Source of the DNA: Sipunculus nudus
Taxonomy: Eukaryota > Annelida > Sipuncula > Golfingiida > Sipunculidae
Length of the DNA stretch: 64,000 nucleotides
NCBI GenBank assembly: GCA_026874595.1
Contig: CM049314.1
Span: 29,527,729 to 29,591,728 of the forward strand
Direction of reading: 5' to 3'
In this document: positions 22,084 to 35,142 of the stretch, piece by piece
Position numbering within the stretch: position 1 is the stretch's first letter
Layout of the letters: each line of letters begins with the position of its first letter
Notes under the pieces: generated by a model
The model's input: the letters and a program-made list of their open reading frames with translations, nothing else
Told to the model about the DNA's origin: nothing
Database searches by the model: none
Made by a program: the position numbers and the translations under genes

Positions 22084-23002
22084 GGTGGCATGGTTGTTGT
22101 TCGTTATGTTTATATTCAAGTACAACAATACAACTTTGTCCAGGGCGTTTTTTTTTTTAATATTCAGTTAAAATAACACAGGAATAACACTGGTTTAATC
22201 AAATTCAATATCACTGTCATCCGCGCATGGTTTGCGTCCCCATATCGGACGCTGTTTTAATTCAACATTATGAAACTGTTGCAAGTCATTAGCATAAATA
22301 AACATGAATAAAATATCGGAGCTTACAAATACCATAGTCTTATTAATATAGCACTACAGAGAACACCAATGAATACATATGTTTTAATGATAGCTGATCG
22401 GCAATTCAAAAAAAACACAGGAATTGCCCTATTCGGGGCTGATGACAGGCACCATGTCTTTACCCCATGCCGGGTGATACATTACAACAATAACAAAGGC
22501 CTGAGCTGACCAGTACAGCCTGCACTAGCAGCCTGGATGCGAAGTTGAGGTTCTGGTGACCCCTCCAGACACAGTTAAAGCCATTTGATATGACACAGAG
22601 ATGCACACAACTGATTCAGCAGTATTCTTGGGAATAATTAACAAACACTGTCAATGCACACGCTACATATCTCGTTTGCTCATAAAAGTCTTTCAGTGTT
22701 CATATAATATATTGTTACGTTATTGATTTGAGGATAATGTATAAATTGTCTAAAATATATTGTTAATCACATATACATAAATCAAAGGCATGCTTTACAT
22801 TGCTATTATGCTACTAAATGTTTGCAGGGAGTACTTCTCACGCACATATTGATTACATATAAACCTATCTTTCACTAATCATATCAAACAACAGATTTGT
22901 CCCTAATTGGCTTTGAGGGGCATGGGATATTGAATAAGCTGTTCACCTCTCTGAAAGTATGTTATTCGAGTGAGCATGCAATGCTCAGATTCCTTTTGAC
23001 AC

Positions 23003-23061
<59 letters not shown>

Positions 23062-23439
23062 CCTTCTTTTGGAACACTTTCATCTGTAAAATGTGCCATT
23101 ATATGATGATTATGAATGTATTAATTTCAGATATATATGGCCACAGAAGGTTTTCATGAAAACACTGATGCTTTCAGTCAAGTGTCTGCTTCATATTCAC
23201 AAATGTTTGAGACAGAAACCAATTGAAAATCTGCGGATATTTTATGCATCAGGAGTAAGTCATCTAAATATAAAACAGCCATTGAATACACCATTATTTG
23301 TCATATTGTTTTCACATTGAAAATATTTGTTTTAATTATTAATCATGCAAAAAAAAAAAAAAAACACGTGGATGTCATGTGGGCCCTGTAATTTTTAACC
23401 CTGTGTTGATGTAAGTTAGATCAATTAGTGTAATAATCA
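22084..23439. other. Intergenic with (TA)n at 23007-23059
   Basis: Apart from the TA array and a 21-base poly-A-rich run near 23350, I find nothing I can name. The short frames here have no flanking splice sites that form a gene. Confidence 0.5.
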
Positions 23440-23772
23440 TCAATTGTGGTGTTTACCTTTTAATTGCGTTTTCAATATGAGGAAGTAAAGGTTTTCATAT
23501 CTTTTAAATAGTTCACAATTTCTTGATTGCTGCTCACTCTTTTTCAATCGATTTCTAGTTTTCGCTTTCTTAATGTGTTTTCTGAATTTTTCATGCATGT
23601 CTGAACTACAATTTGTCAGTATCAGTACCTGTTCACATGGTACATTTTCTATTAAATACTCAGTAGTTGATAAACAGGGATAATCCGATTCGGAAAAAAA
23701 ATCTGTCCAGCTTGATAGATCCTTCATATTATTATTAAAAAGTAGTCCACTTCTGTAAATATATAAAATCAT
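23440..23772 (-). CDS. Unassigned 110-residue open frame
   Basis: A frame on the minus strand with non-repetitive, Lys- and Ser-rich sequence (for example ENVPCEQVLILTNCSSDM and a basic KKAKTRNRLKKSEQQSRN segment). I do not recognise it. It might be an exon or transposon remnant, or be fortuitous. There is no supporting neighbour. Confidence 0.12.
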   Translation of the reverse strand: MILYIYRSGLLFNNNMKDLSSWTDFFSESDYPCLSTTEYLIENVPCEQVLILTNCSSDMHEKFRKHIKKAKTRNRLKKSEQQSRNCELFKRYENLYFLILKTQLKGKHHN

Positions 23773-24207
23773 AAATAGAAAGCATAATAGAAAGGATTGT
23801 TGTCTTAATTGTCTTTTTGTAGATTTATCTTTAACAACGAGCTATAGTTAACATAAATTGTAGTTAAAGAGTGATGCCCCGGTGTGTTTATCTTCTGCTC
23901 CATTCGGTTAGAAGTACAGAAAGATTCAGACTATAACTTGATATATATGAGCTGCACGCAGGATTCATTTTATTCCAGAGGTTCGATAAAAAGCAAAACG
24001 TGACAAAAAGTTGAAGTTTATACCATTGTGCGTGTAAAAATATGTCATCTCCAGTTCATATGTAGGTAAAACGCATAATATAAATCAACGGATTGTAAGC
24101 TACATATTTCAAGATTTCTTCAACTTAGTATAAATCTTAACTAGATGTGATCAGACAATGGTCCTGAGAGGACCCCACGTTGCCAGTAGTGGTGTGTTAA
24201 TTTACAA

Positions 24208-24244
<37 letters not shown>

Positions 24245-24295
24245 ACACATATTATATATGTATATAAACATATACATAAGTTTATAGTTCCTGTC

Positions 24296-24870
24296 ATTCA
24301 CCCCGAAAAATGTTGAGAACTGAGGCTGCCGAATTAACATATATCATGTTAAAAGTCCTTAATATGGCCCCACCTGCAGGTTATAAGCACATTAATAATA
24401 TGGATGTAAAATTGTGTGAAGAAAGCTGCAGGGGTTTCGGAGAATACTGTAAAATAAGGGTTTGACCGAACATACGGAGGGACGTACAGATAGACACGGA
24501 CCATTAGTGGTTCAATATTGGAATCCCGACAGGTCTGTAATTCAATAGGTCTGGAGCCCTCATATGTACCAATGATACAGCCCCTGTGAATTTGGGAAAA
24601 CTAAGGCATGTTGTTGGTGAGAAACCACAGGCAAAAGAAAATCAGTGCTTAGGCTGTGGCGGCCATATTGGAACTCTGACAGGTCTGTAATCTGATAGGT
24701 CTGAAGCCCTCATATGTACCAATCATCCCTGTAAATGTGGGAAAGCTGTAGTGTGTTTTTTTTAGTTATTGCGCGCGAAAGAAAGTGTCACTGACGGAAG
24801 GACGAAAGTACGGAAGGACGGTCTGACACGGTAATCACTATAGGGCACCGCTTGTCAAGCGGGGCCGTAA
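24296..24870 (+). repeat. 150-bp tandem pair of dispersed repeat
   Basis: ACAGGTCTGTAATYNRATAGGTCTGRAGCC followed by CTCATATGTACCAATSAT occurs twice, at about 24530 and 24680, a 150-base period. The pair ends in a GGACGAAAGTACGGAAGGACGG stretch. This resembles the monomers of the array at 28.3-29.7 kb in style but not in sequence. Confidence 0.7.
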
Positions 24871-25285
24871 TAATTGTTCATACTAATTCTATTACTCATT
24901 AACATAAACAGAGACAGAATAATGAGTAAGACAATTTTGATGTTTGTCATTATATGATATATTATTAAATATATTAAAATGGTTAAACTTTCAGCAAAAT
25001 AAGTATGGATGCGGATTTATTGCCATAGACTTATAATATATATATATATATATAGGTCGTGATTGAATACAATAGTTATAGCAGTTATATTAAGCTACTG
25101 ATCAAAAATGGGCGATATTTAGGGGTGTGAAGCAAAAATAACCAAAAATCGGAGGCTGTATTATTAAAGTCAAGGTAGTTTCATTCGGGGCAAACATGTA
25201 ATTATATATATATATAACCAGTCAAAAATCTTCGAAAATCTGATTGCCCCCTACTCCCATTCCAGATTTTTATGTCAAAAAATAG

Positions 25286-25325
<40 letters not shown>

Positions 25326-28289
25326 CCAGTGAAAATATTCCAGTCTGCAAATGTAAACAATATAACCAACTATGTTTTCAAGGTAAACATACCGGTGTAT
25401 GAATTTCTTGCTACGAGCACAGCGCCACAAAGTCAATTGAAAAGTTATTTGTACTTATCCTGTTGAGACAGTGCCCCCCTAGTGGGGGCCAGCGGGGCCC
25501 AGCGGGGCCCGGATCGAATATGGATTTTCCCAGGGCACAGTTAAATCCTTGAATATGCGAAAATTGATTTGTCTTTTTTCCAACCGCCATAAGTTTAATC
25601 CTGATTGTTAAGAAAACACAAGTGAGGCTCGGGCCCAGGAGTTTACAAAGGTACAACTTAATGCATAACCTGAACAGGAAATCTCTTTTGTTTTAAATTG
25701 TGCTTGTTAGCATATGTTAGCATATAGGTTTTATCGGGTTGGCTCAATGAAGCCCCCGATGGGCAAAGACTTTTACCTGACCCAATAAAATGCTAAAAAA
25801 TGTCGAAATCCCAGAGTAATCGGAATCTGTGATAATAACATACTGTCCAAGCAGAATTTTAAGACTGATATTTAGTACGACACATCAGTGGAAGAAATAA
25901 GCTTTACATCTTGCAGGTCCGGAAAGACTTACCGGTCGTTCTTATCTGGACTCGTTGTCAATTTCGTTGGTCATTTAACATTTAAATACATTTATTTACT
26001 CTGTTCTTATGTGTAAAGGTCAAAATTAAATTCACATTGATGTTTAATGTCTTATTATGAATGATACGTTCTGAATATAAATGATTCTGTGTGGAGGTGA
26101 CACAGATCCATATTATTTTTGTGTATTCCCGCCAAAGAATGCTTGAAGGGGGACTATTAAATCTATTTAATAAATCCTATGTTCCTGTATGCATACTATG
26201 ATGTCGCCTATCGCCTTTCGTTAACACGTAGTTTATTTTGTGACCTTTTATATATGCTATACAGATATACATGCCACATATTCAAAATACTGCAAAAATA
26301 CGCTAGGTCTTTTTATTTTAAACTTTTATTCTAAATTAAACAAGCCAGTTTTATTCTAGGTGTCATCTGTTTCGTAACACATGATGCTGAAATAGTGAGC
26401 CGTGAGATGTCTGCATATATTTAAATATAAGAAAACGAGTCTTCCTCAGAATAACAGCAGTCATCGACACAGTTTGCAATGTAAATCTAACGCCTGTATC
26501 ATTATAGAGTATATTGTTGGCGGAGCAAAATTTTTTCTCTTAAGAATATCAGGGAACCTTTTGTACCGCCTCAAAATTTCATTCTCCCAGGTCCTGTCAA
26601 AGACCAGCAAAACCACTGAGATATTAACATCATGTACATATGTAACATAAATACAGTTACAATGAACAAGTACACTCACCAGTCCTTCGGAGTTCTTATG
26701 AGGCTACAGCTGTGATTTGAGCTATCAACGAGTCCTTATGTAAAAAAATATAAAAAAAAACAGGTGATCTTTTCATAAGTTCAGTCCCTGTAGACTCAGC
26801 ATGATGTAATCAGAGCATATGCGACAGCGGGTTTAACGCCACTCGAACAGGGTAAAGGTACATCAACTGCCATTGTTTGTTTTTGTCACTCAGTGACTGA
26901 TGTGTTAATTTGAATAAACTAGCCACTTAAGAAAACTGTGGGAGGGGGAACAGATTAAGATATTACAGTTATATAAAATATATACTATCAGCTCTGTTAG
27001 GTCCAAGCACAATTAATTACAAGCTCAAGGTTTTTTCCTGGATTCTCTGTCCCCAGGTTTTTTTACTTTGAGGCTATAATGTGCGTCTGTTCACAATTTG
27101 CCTGTATACGGCCAAGATGTCTTCTTTCTTTAAAACATACTTTAACTTTTTTGTTTCAAATATGGGGTGGGGGGGGGGGAGTGCAAGACATCAGGCCTAC
27201 TACCTCTCAGCTATCAGTATTTGGACTGACCCATTAATGTCACCTCTATTGTAAATTAGGCTGGCCTACAGCAGGGAATGTTCAGGTCTACTTACTCTTC
27301 TGTGTGCACTGGAATGATGCCGACGTGGGCCCACTGGCCCACTGGCCCACGTCTTGTCAGCACTAGGTTTAGTCATTTAGACGTGTTAAGGGGCTAAAGG
27401 ATAATCGACATAAGGTAAAATTCAGTAGCCTGCCACGACCCTTCAAGCACCCTGTGTATCACGCTTAACTATCAGACTGGCAGTATAATGTAAAGTGCAG
27501 ATCTTTCGGCCTTGTGGTAATTTCAAACCTAAAATTCTTTTTTTTTTTGTTTTTAAAAGTTGTTTTCTATTATCTGTGGGAAAAATCTTACAACGTAAAT
27601 GATCGGGGCTTTACCTACAGCACACACATCACACAGTTGTCACTGAAGATATTTATCACCAAGTCCCAGCACAATACACTAGTTGAATACTGTACGGGAT
27701 TTCACACCGGACAGTAGGTTCACATCACAACATTTAGGTATCTTGCCTGCACCGTGCCCTAACTGTTGACTACCGAAATGCCTCATAAGTTTCGTTAACA
27801 ATTTTTAATTGATATCACAGGTTTGGCTCCTCGGCGGGCAGTATACGTATATAAGGAATCTTGCCCGCTATAACAACAGCACGGTACCATGACTGTAGGC
27901 CATCGAAATTGCCTCCCTCCAGGCCTTGGCTGAAGTTTCGTTAACAGTAACAATTTGGTTTCATGGCAAGTCCGCGATGCACGAAAGTACAAAATCTTTA
28001 AAGCCTATACCCCAGCGTACACGTTACGAAATATGGATATGATACGATTTTGTAATTTCCTATCGCAATGTCGTATTGTAAATACGCAAGATCCGTGTCA
28101 TATTTCTACGTACATTATACGAATGTCGTGCAAAAGGGGGCGGGATATTTATTTCAAATACTGATCAGCAACATCGCATTACACAACTAGAATACGGGTA
28201 GTCGACAAGCGACTACGTGTATCCGCCTAAATCAGAGTGGAACGGGTGAAGTGAGGCATGGATTGAGTGGCAAGGGGAAATAGAGTGTT
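24871..28289. other. Intergenic with small repeats
   Basis: (TA)n tracts at 25035-25054, 25202-25217 and 25290-25322; a GC-rich hairpin at about 25470-25510 (GCCCCCCTAGTGGGGGC, then GGGGCCCAGCGGGGCCC); G runs near 27168. I see no exon or RNA gene. Confidence 0.5.
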
Positions 28290-29700
28290 GCATATTAGCA
28301 TGGATGTCTGCAGCCAAATTGTGTATGTAGGTTGCCCCCCCTACCACAAAATCCAGAAAGCCGTCCAAGTTGTATACATATGCAAAATTTAAGGCAGATA
28401 AGTCAAACCACTACATGTATATGAGTGATTTAAGCCCGTGGCAGACAAACAGATGGACGCTGAGCAAAAATGGTTGCAGGTGACGCCACCAGTTTTGCGT
28501 ATGATAAAGAGCTATGTGAGAACTATACACATGCAAAACTTTGGCCCAATCGGTCAAACGGTTCCCAAGATATGAGCTTGGATGTCTGCTGCATAAACTA
28601 GAATGCAGGTGGCGCCACTTGTCATAAAATCAAGAGAGCTGTCGGGGATGTATAAACCTGCAAAATTTTTGGCAGATATGTCAAACCACTGCTGAGATAT
28701 GAGTGATTTTATCCCATGGCAGACAAACAGACAGGAGCTGTGCAAAAATGGCTGCAGGTGGCGCCAACAGTTTTGCGTATGATAAAGAGCTATGTGAGAT
28801 CTATACACATGCAAAATTTTGGCCCAATCGGTCAAACGGTTCCCGAGATATGAGCTTAGATGTCTGCAGCGTAAACGTGAATGTAGGTGGCGCCACCTAT
28901 CATAAAATCAGAAAAGCTATCCAGGATGTATACGCATGCCGAATTTCAGGTGAATTAGTCAAGTCACTGCAGAGATATGAGTGATTTTAACCCAAGGCAG
29001 ACGAACAGATGGACACTGTGCAAACATGGTTGCAGGTGGCGCCACCATTTTTTATGTATGTTATAAAGCTCCCCAAGGGCTACATTTGTGCAAAAGAATT
29101 TTCCTGATTGGTCAAACGGTTCCCGAGATATGAGCTTGGATGTCTGCAGCGTAAACGGGAATGTAGGTGGCGCCACCTATCATAAAATCAGAAAAGCTAT
29201 CCAGGATTTATACGCATGCCAAATTTCAGGTGAATTAGTCAAGTCACTGCAGAGATATGAGTGATTTTAACCCAAGGCAGACGAACAGATGGACACTGTG
29301 CAAACATGGTTGCAGGTGGCGCCACCATTTTTGATGTATGTTATGAAGCTCTCCAAGGGCTACATTTGTGCAAAAGAATTTTTCTGATCGGTCAAACGGT
29401 TCCCGAGATATGAGCTTGGATGTCTGCAGCGTAAATGTGAATGTAGGTGGCGCCACCTGTCATAAAATCAGAGAAGCTATCCAGGATGTTTACACATGCC
29501 GAATTTCAGGTGAATTAGTCAAGTCACTGCAGAGATATGAGTGATTTTAACCCAAGGCAGACGAACAGATGGACACTGTGCAAACATGGTTGCAGGTGGC
29601 ACCACCATTTTTGGTGTATGTTATAAAGCTCTCCAAGGGCTACATTTGTGCAAAAAAAATTTCCTGATCGGTCAAACGGTTCCCGAGATATGTGGGTTTA
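28290..29700 (+). repeat. Higher-order tandem array (2 x ~140 bp)
   Basis: About five units of about 280 bp. The GTGATTTTAACCCAAGGCAG block recurs at 28981, 29261 and 29541 (exactly 280), and diverged forms lie at 28435 and 28703. Each unit is a dimer of two diverged monomers that share GGTGGCGCCACC, a TATNCATGNAAA-type stretch, a GGTCAAACGGTT-type stretch and GAGATATGAG. GGTGGCGCCACC is a perfect 12-base palindrome, and its spacing alternates 149 and 131 (28886, 29035, 29166). The right end runs into a CAGACGCACAAACGGACGCAG tail. Confidence 0.95.
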
Positions 29701-30619
29701 TGTGTGGAATCAGACGCACAAACGGACGCAGAGCGCAGAGGAAAGGTCAGAGGTCAAAACAAAATCGGGAGCAGCAGTTCACATGTGACCCGAACATAAT
29801 CCAGGGTTTCGTAAAATTCCGCCCTGCGGTTACGGCGGCGGCGGCGGCGTGCAGCTGAAAACATAGTATCCGCAAAACTCTGTTTTGGCGGATACAATTA
29901 CGACAAGTCTACAGCAGAATTTTTTGAGGAAATTCCTAGGATCGGCATGGGTGGGTCGCACGACATTAAGATGTTTTGCCGCAGAAAGAAAAAAACTTTC
30001 GTAAACCCTTGTCGTAGAATTTTATTTAACATAGAAAGAGCGTACGATTTGACTAAATACTTTTCCGACCGTCGTACAACACAAATTTTGTATGTGACCG
30101 CTTTCAAGAAATTATAAAAAAAAAAACTCTCTCAAACCCACGACGGTCCCATCTGTCGTAGCCCTGCCGACATCGTTCGACAGTCAAAGCGTAGGTTTAT
30201 TGTGACTTAAGTTTAAACAATACATGCACAGACTGACAGCTGAACCCAGGTCGAAGCAAACCACTGAGTTTTAACACACTCATTGCCTTGTCGCGCCCTG
30301 AGCTATTGAATAACCTTTTTGCAGGCCCACCAGTGAATTTCGGCTTCAGTTATCAATTCATTCCTTTAATGAATAATCAACTTCCAGAGTAAAGGCAGGG
30401 TCATTACTGAATCTCGCCTCACTCATTAATACCTCCTTCTTATGAATATGTACATTAGCCACAATGGTTATCCCATGGGCGGCCCGTCTATTTAGGTTGT
30501 CCGCTTTATAATTAATGTGTGGAGACTATTGTCAAAGAAAATTGTTGGGATACGGGGCAATCGCTTCCCCAATATTTGAACAATACAAGGGACCCATGGG
30601 TCACAGCCCTCAGCTGAAC

Positions 30620-30678
<59 letters not shown>

Positions 30679-31044
30679 TCGTGTGTGTATGTATATTTGC
30701 ATTCAACAAGCTAAGAGGTAGCGACCCTGCTATTAAGTGATGGTCAAATACTAAATATAAATATGAATTGTTAACTAAAGAGTATGACATATTACTTAAT
30801 ACAAGTAGTTAGGATTTAAGGATCAAATCCTATTTTTACCTAATCTTTAGACTGAATTTTGCATTTGTATAAATACTGTTTGACCTTAGTGCTTTGTATA
30901 TTTATACAAAAATACTGCTCTGAAAATCGCAGTTGCCAGTGGGTGGATGGAGGGGGGGGGGGGGGGGGGGGTATAAGTGGAAGGCCTTGCCCTAAACTAG
31001 GCCTTGCTCATGCTCAAAATAGTCCCAGGTCGTTCCTGGGTTGT
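29701..31044. other. Intergenic, foldback and simple repeats
   Basis: Contains a perfect-looking hairpin at about 29866-29893 (TATCCGCAAAAC facing GTTTTGGCGGATA), a GGC triplet run at 29834-29848, a (TA)n array at 30623-30672 and a 20-base G run at 30952-30971. No gene is seen. Confidence 0.55.
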
Positions 31045-31183
31045 CTGCTGCATAGGGCTGGGTATCGGTCCGCCTCATCCGGTACAATACGTATTGCGAT
31101 ACAGTTAATTCGATACTGATACCTATTGCCGATACGCTTCATTTCTCTTTGTATATCATTTCTTTATAAAAGCTCTTTTTCTT

Positions 31184-31226
<43 letters not shown>

Positions 31227-32299
31227 TATATATATCACTTTAATATAGCACATATTCCGTATGATATGCACTCATGTTGAACAGCTTAAGCTTGATATTA
31301 AATACATAACCAGACCAGTTTATTTTAATTATCAAAATCTATCTAATTAAAACTACCAATATCTCTATCTTCTTCCAGCCCTTTGCATCCCCCCCCCCTG
31401 CACAAACAGTTTTATTGCATTTGATGGGAAAGGTCATAGGCTGTATTTTTTGTGTCATGTAATTACACAGTTTTGTATATTTCTGTGAATATGAATCCAT
31501 TAGTGTGTGTGTGTGTGCGAGAGAGAAATATTTTATTCGACAAAAAAGTAAAGCATCCATGCAAAAAAGAGAGAAATTGTACATAAATTTGGAAGTTAAA
31601 TGGTTATGCATTCTTAATATTTGATACTATATGATTTAATGAGAAAATTTGTAAAAAAAAAAAAACTGAGAAGATTTACAACTTGAATTACTGAAATTAT
31701 AGTTTGTTATAGATTAAAACAATTTTTTTTATGGCTTAGACTAATTTTTGTTACAGATGAAGCAGTTTATCTGAAGGCATTTGTCTTAGTTATAATTTGT
31801 AATATATTGTTTGATGTAGCAAATCAAACCTTGAAGACTATGAGTGAAGATTTTGCCGACAATGATTTAGTCGGTTTCTTTTATGACTTTTGGTGTTAAG
31901 TTTCTCAGACAGCTGTCTGCTATCTTAGGTCTGGTTTTATTTGTAACTAGGGTATCTTCATGTCTTGTGTCATGTTCGTGTGTCATGTTCCTTGTTGAAA
32001 AATTAAATGCTTGTAAATATTTTGGTAGTGCTTCATGGCAGTAATTATAGTTAAATTTTAATATATTTAGTCTGAAGATGTCATTATTTTAAGGATTTTT
32101 AATAATTCAAAAATTGGTTCAGTCTGGGCATTGTATTTGGTATTTGTGATAATTCTTATGGCAATTTTTGGAGTTAGTCAATCTGCTGTGTGAACAGAAT
32201 TTGTCCACAGGCTTTAACCATTTATTTTACGTCTGATGTGAAACGTTGGTGTTTCAAGTAACCTATGACTGGCTGCGTAAATAAAAAAAAAGAGATAAA

Positions 32300-33617
32300 A
32301 TGATATACAGTGAAACCTCTCTGGGGAGGACAGTCACGGGACTGGACAATTTGTCCGTTGAAGCGGGGTGTCCGCCCAAGAGGGGGTCGGGACCAGGAGG
32401 TCCGGCTGCGGCAACTTGTCGGAGACCCAAGTATTGTACTTTTATCCTTAAATATGTGTTACATGTGAATAAAATTTAATGCTACCGGTTGTTGTGATCT
32501 ATTTTTTATTTATTTTTGAATTAGGCTTTTTATATTAACTGGAACATTATCGCCATTACCTATTATTAAAATTTATATCCTTACATTAATTGACATCAAC
32601 AGGACTTACTCGTCTCGACATATTCATTTCTGCACTGGGTCTGTAAAATTTCTCAATTACTCAGTCTTTCCTTTATAATTAAAGAATCGCTTATGACATA
32701 ATTTAATTTCTGACATCTCGTTCAAGTTTTGTGAAAATATTTTGGGAGGGTCAGCAAATATGATAAATCAATACATGATATCATATATGCCTTATAATTA
32801 GTATTTGGGACTGATTTCCGTGATGCAAATGTTAAAGGATCGGGGATTGGTTGATATCGCTGAGCCCTCACCCCAGGCGATAGGTCATGACTCGTGACTG
32901 TTATCGTCAGGGTGTGTAACAGATACGTCATTTTCCTCGCTTCTGGGCCTATGATAAAATAATGTGGTCCAAATTCAGAATAAATAGGTTGCTTCACTGA
33001 AAGCTCGGCACAATAGAAACTTCGTTAATTTCAACATTTTTTTTTTTTTGGGGGGGGGGGGGGGGACTGCTATTGATAAAATGATACATAAATGAATGTT
33101 ACAGCTGAAAATTAGGCAACTTGAGTAAAACTAGCTTCGGTCTCATAGTCATGGTAATATGCCAAAATCATGAGAACATTTAAGTGATATAAGACGTACC
33201 AGAAGCAGACCATATTTGCAATTTCAAAGTATTCCTACTGACTTCGATCGGGGCGGCCGCTTGGGTGTCCCTTAGCCGGGGTGATTTTTGCCATCGGGCG
33301 GACAAAAAAAGTGTCCGTTGTCCTGAATAACGGGGGAATCCGCCCTAAAGGCCGGCAACACCGAACGCTGCGCTGCGCTGTGCTGTGCAGTCTGGCAAAA
33401 AAAAAGGTGAAAAAAGTTCAACTTTCTCCGCTGTGCAGCGCCGCAAAAATGCTCAGCCGTTTATTTGCAGCGCTTTGCAGCGCAGCGTTCGGTGTGGCCG
33501 GGCCTTAATGGGGTTCTTAAAGTAGTAAAACGCTTCGTCGGCCCAAAAAGTGTCCGTTAGGCGGGGTTTCCGCCCCAAAAGGGTGTCCGCCTGCAGCCCG
33601 TGGTTCAACTATATCAT
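32300..33617. mobile_element. CAGTGAAACC-ended element inside the hAT
   Basis: The left end is ATGATATACAGTGAAACC; the right end, reversed, is ATGATATAGTTGAACC, so the termini are inverted repeats at a TA-rich site, as in Tc1/mariner-type MITEs. GTGTCCG/CCGCCC-rich blocks repeat inside (about 32350, 33300, 33550). Shorter related starts (CAGTGAAACCTGTCTT at about 46703, CAGTAAAGCCTCGCCTG at about 62913) occur elsewhere. Confidence 0.6.
33347..33508. mobile_element. 160-bp GC-rich foldback MITE
   Basis: An imperfect inverted repeat of about 30 bases: AAGGCCGGCAACACCGAACG at the left faces CGTTCGGTGTGGCCGGGCCTT at the right, with GCTGCGCTGC/GCAGCGCAGC continuing inward. The loop holds poly-A/T. 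It sits inside the CAGTGAAACC element, making it the innermost of three nested insertions. Confidence 0.82.
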
Positions 33618-34863
33618 AAAGCGAATAAGTTTGATACACACACACATATATATAAATATATATATATATAAATATATATATATAAATATATATATATATT
33701 GTCAGTATCATTCTCTATTATCGCTTACATGCACCTGCTTGTCATGGAAGTACTGACGTGCATGCGTATTAACATTTCTTATCAAAGTTTTAAAGCCAAA
33801 GCAACAAATATACAGGCATTTAGCTTTATAAATCGTCAAGAGAATATTTAAACTTAGATTCATATCCCTATTCCTTAGAAATCAATGTTTTACATCGATA
33901 CAACCGATACAGCATGCATTTCGGTTATCGTATCGACGTCGTGTATCGATTCGTATCGATATATCGATATATTGATACAGACCTAGCCTACTGCTGCATG
34001 ATGCATAGTTAACCTGACGGCTGCTTAACTAACTGATTGTGTTCAACAAAGGGCATTACTTGAAGATTCATTAGTTTTCTCAAAGTAACACTAAAATTTC
34101 TGCTAACAAAGACCTTCACGATAACACTTTTAGCCATTCACATCATATCAGTATCAACAATACCGAATAACATATCTTCATTGTACCTGACACGTTACAA
34201 TGGCTGGACAACATATGACGAATTCTGTTACAGTTCCTACGGCAACAGGACACGGCGTTGGTCACCTGGATACATGATGAGAAATGTCTATAAATCTCAA
34301 GTTATATATGTTTCCTTTTTCAGGGATCACACTTCAGATCTTTAATAGTCGACTCGTCCCTAGAGTTCCTGGATTAAAATATAAGTTGAACTACCTCTAT
34401 CACTACCTTATCCCGGTATGATCAAATTACTTATGACTATTCAAGAGAAATTTCCTATACCGCTCGACTTTAATGGCGTCATTCCTTATATCACGTCGTT
34501 TGATTGACATACTGATTTGTTCGCATGGTCGTAAATGCTGTACACGGCATATCAAGGTTTATAGTTGATGCTTTGTTTAGACAAGCACTGGCCGTCTGGC
34601 TGACCCATGCCCAAAGGGGCGAGGCTATCAAAAGAAACCAATTAACATAACCTGCACGTGCCCCAAGTACATAAACACGAACATCCCTACAGTACACAGT
34701 TTAATAAAAGTACCCTACTGTTACTAAAGTAAAAGTTACATTTATGTGTCGTTGCTATGTGTATAAGTAATTTTATACATGTACATAAATACAAAAACTA
34801 CCATAGCAATCACAACATATGCCGAACGTTCATCAATCCACCAGATATGACTAAGAATACATT

Positions 34864-34869
34864 TTTATT
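34864..34869 (-). promoter_or_regulatory. Candidate poly(A) signal of copy B
   Basis: AATAAA on the minus strand, eight bases after the TGA. This is unusually close to the stop and may not be the one used. Copy A lacks it. Confidence 0.35.
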
Positions 34870-34876
34870 ATCCCTG

Positions 34877-35059
34877 TCAGCCCCAGCTTGTGGTTTGCTG
34901 GTTCATTTGCTGGAGAACATATTGTAACTTTTTCAGTGCTTTCTCGATCAGATCATCTGTTAAATCATTATACACGGCCAGGCGGATCCTCTGGTACGGC
35001 AGCACTATTCCACGGATCTTCACTTTGCAGCCAATATCCATCACCTCTGAGTCTGTCAC
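34877..35059 (-). CDS. tha1: Threonine aldolase B, exon 9 and stop
   Basis: VTDSEVMDIGCKVKIRGIVL to the final TTSWG, stop TGA at 34877-34879. Twelve of 60 residues differ from copy A, the most diverged exon, mainly at the extreme C-terminus. Confidence 0.94.
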   Translation of the reverse strand: MTDSEVMDIGCKVKIRGIVLPYQRIRLAVYNDLTDDLIEKALKKLQYVLQQMNQQTTSWG

Positions 35060-35078
35060 CTATAATACAACACCAAGA

Positions 35079-35142
<64 letters not shown>

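Larger units (their letters stand above)
31053..33990. mobile_element. hAT-like element with 8-bp TSD, nested
   Basis: The left end is TAGGGCTGGGTATCGG and the right end is the inverse, GATACAGACCTAGCCTA. The element is bracketed by the exact 8-base direct repeat CTGCTGCA (31045-31052 and 33991-33998). TAGGG(C)TGGG ends and 8-bp duplications are hAT hallmarks. Subterminal GATAC/GTATC-rich sequence lies at both ends. No transposase is seen, so it is non-autonomous. Its middle carries a second and a third insertion. Confidence 0.88.

Noticed and set aside
28554-29858. Several 70-105 residue frames with repeated similar proteins
   Set aside because: They recur because the 280-bp array repeats; stops and frame differ between units.
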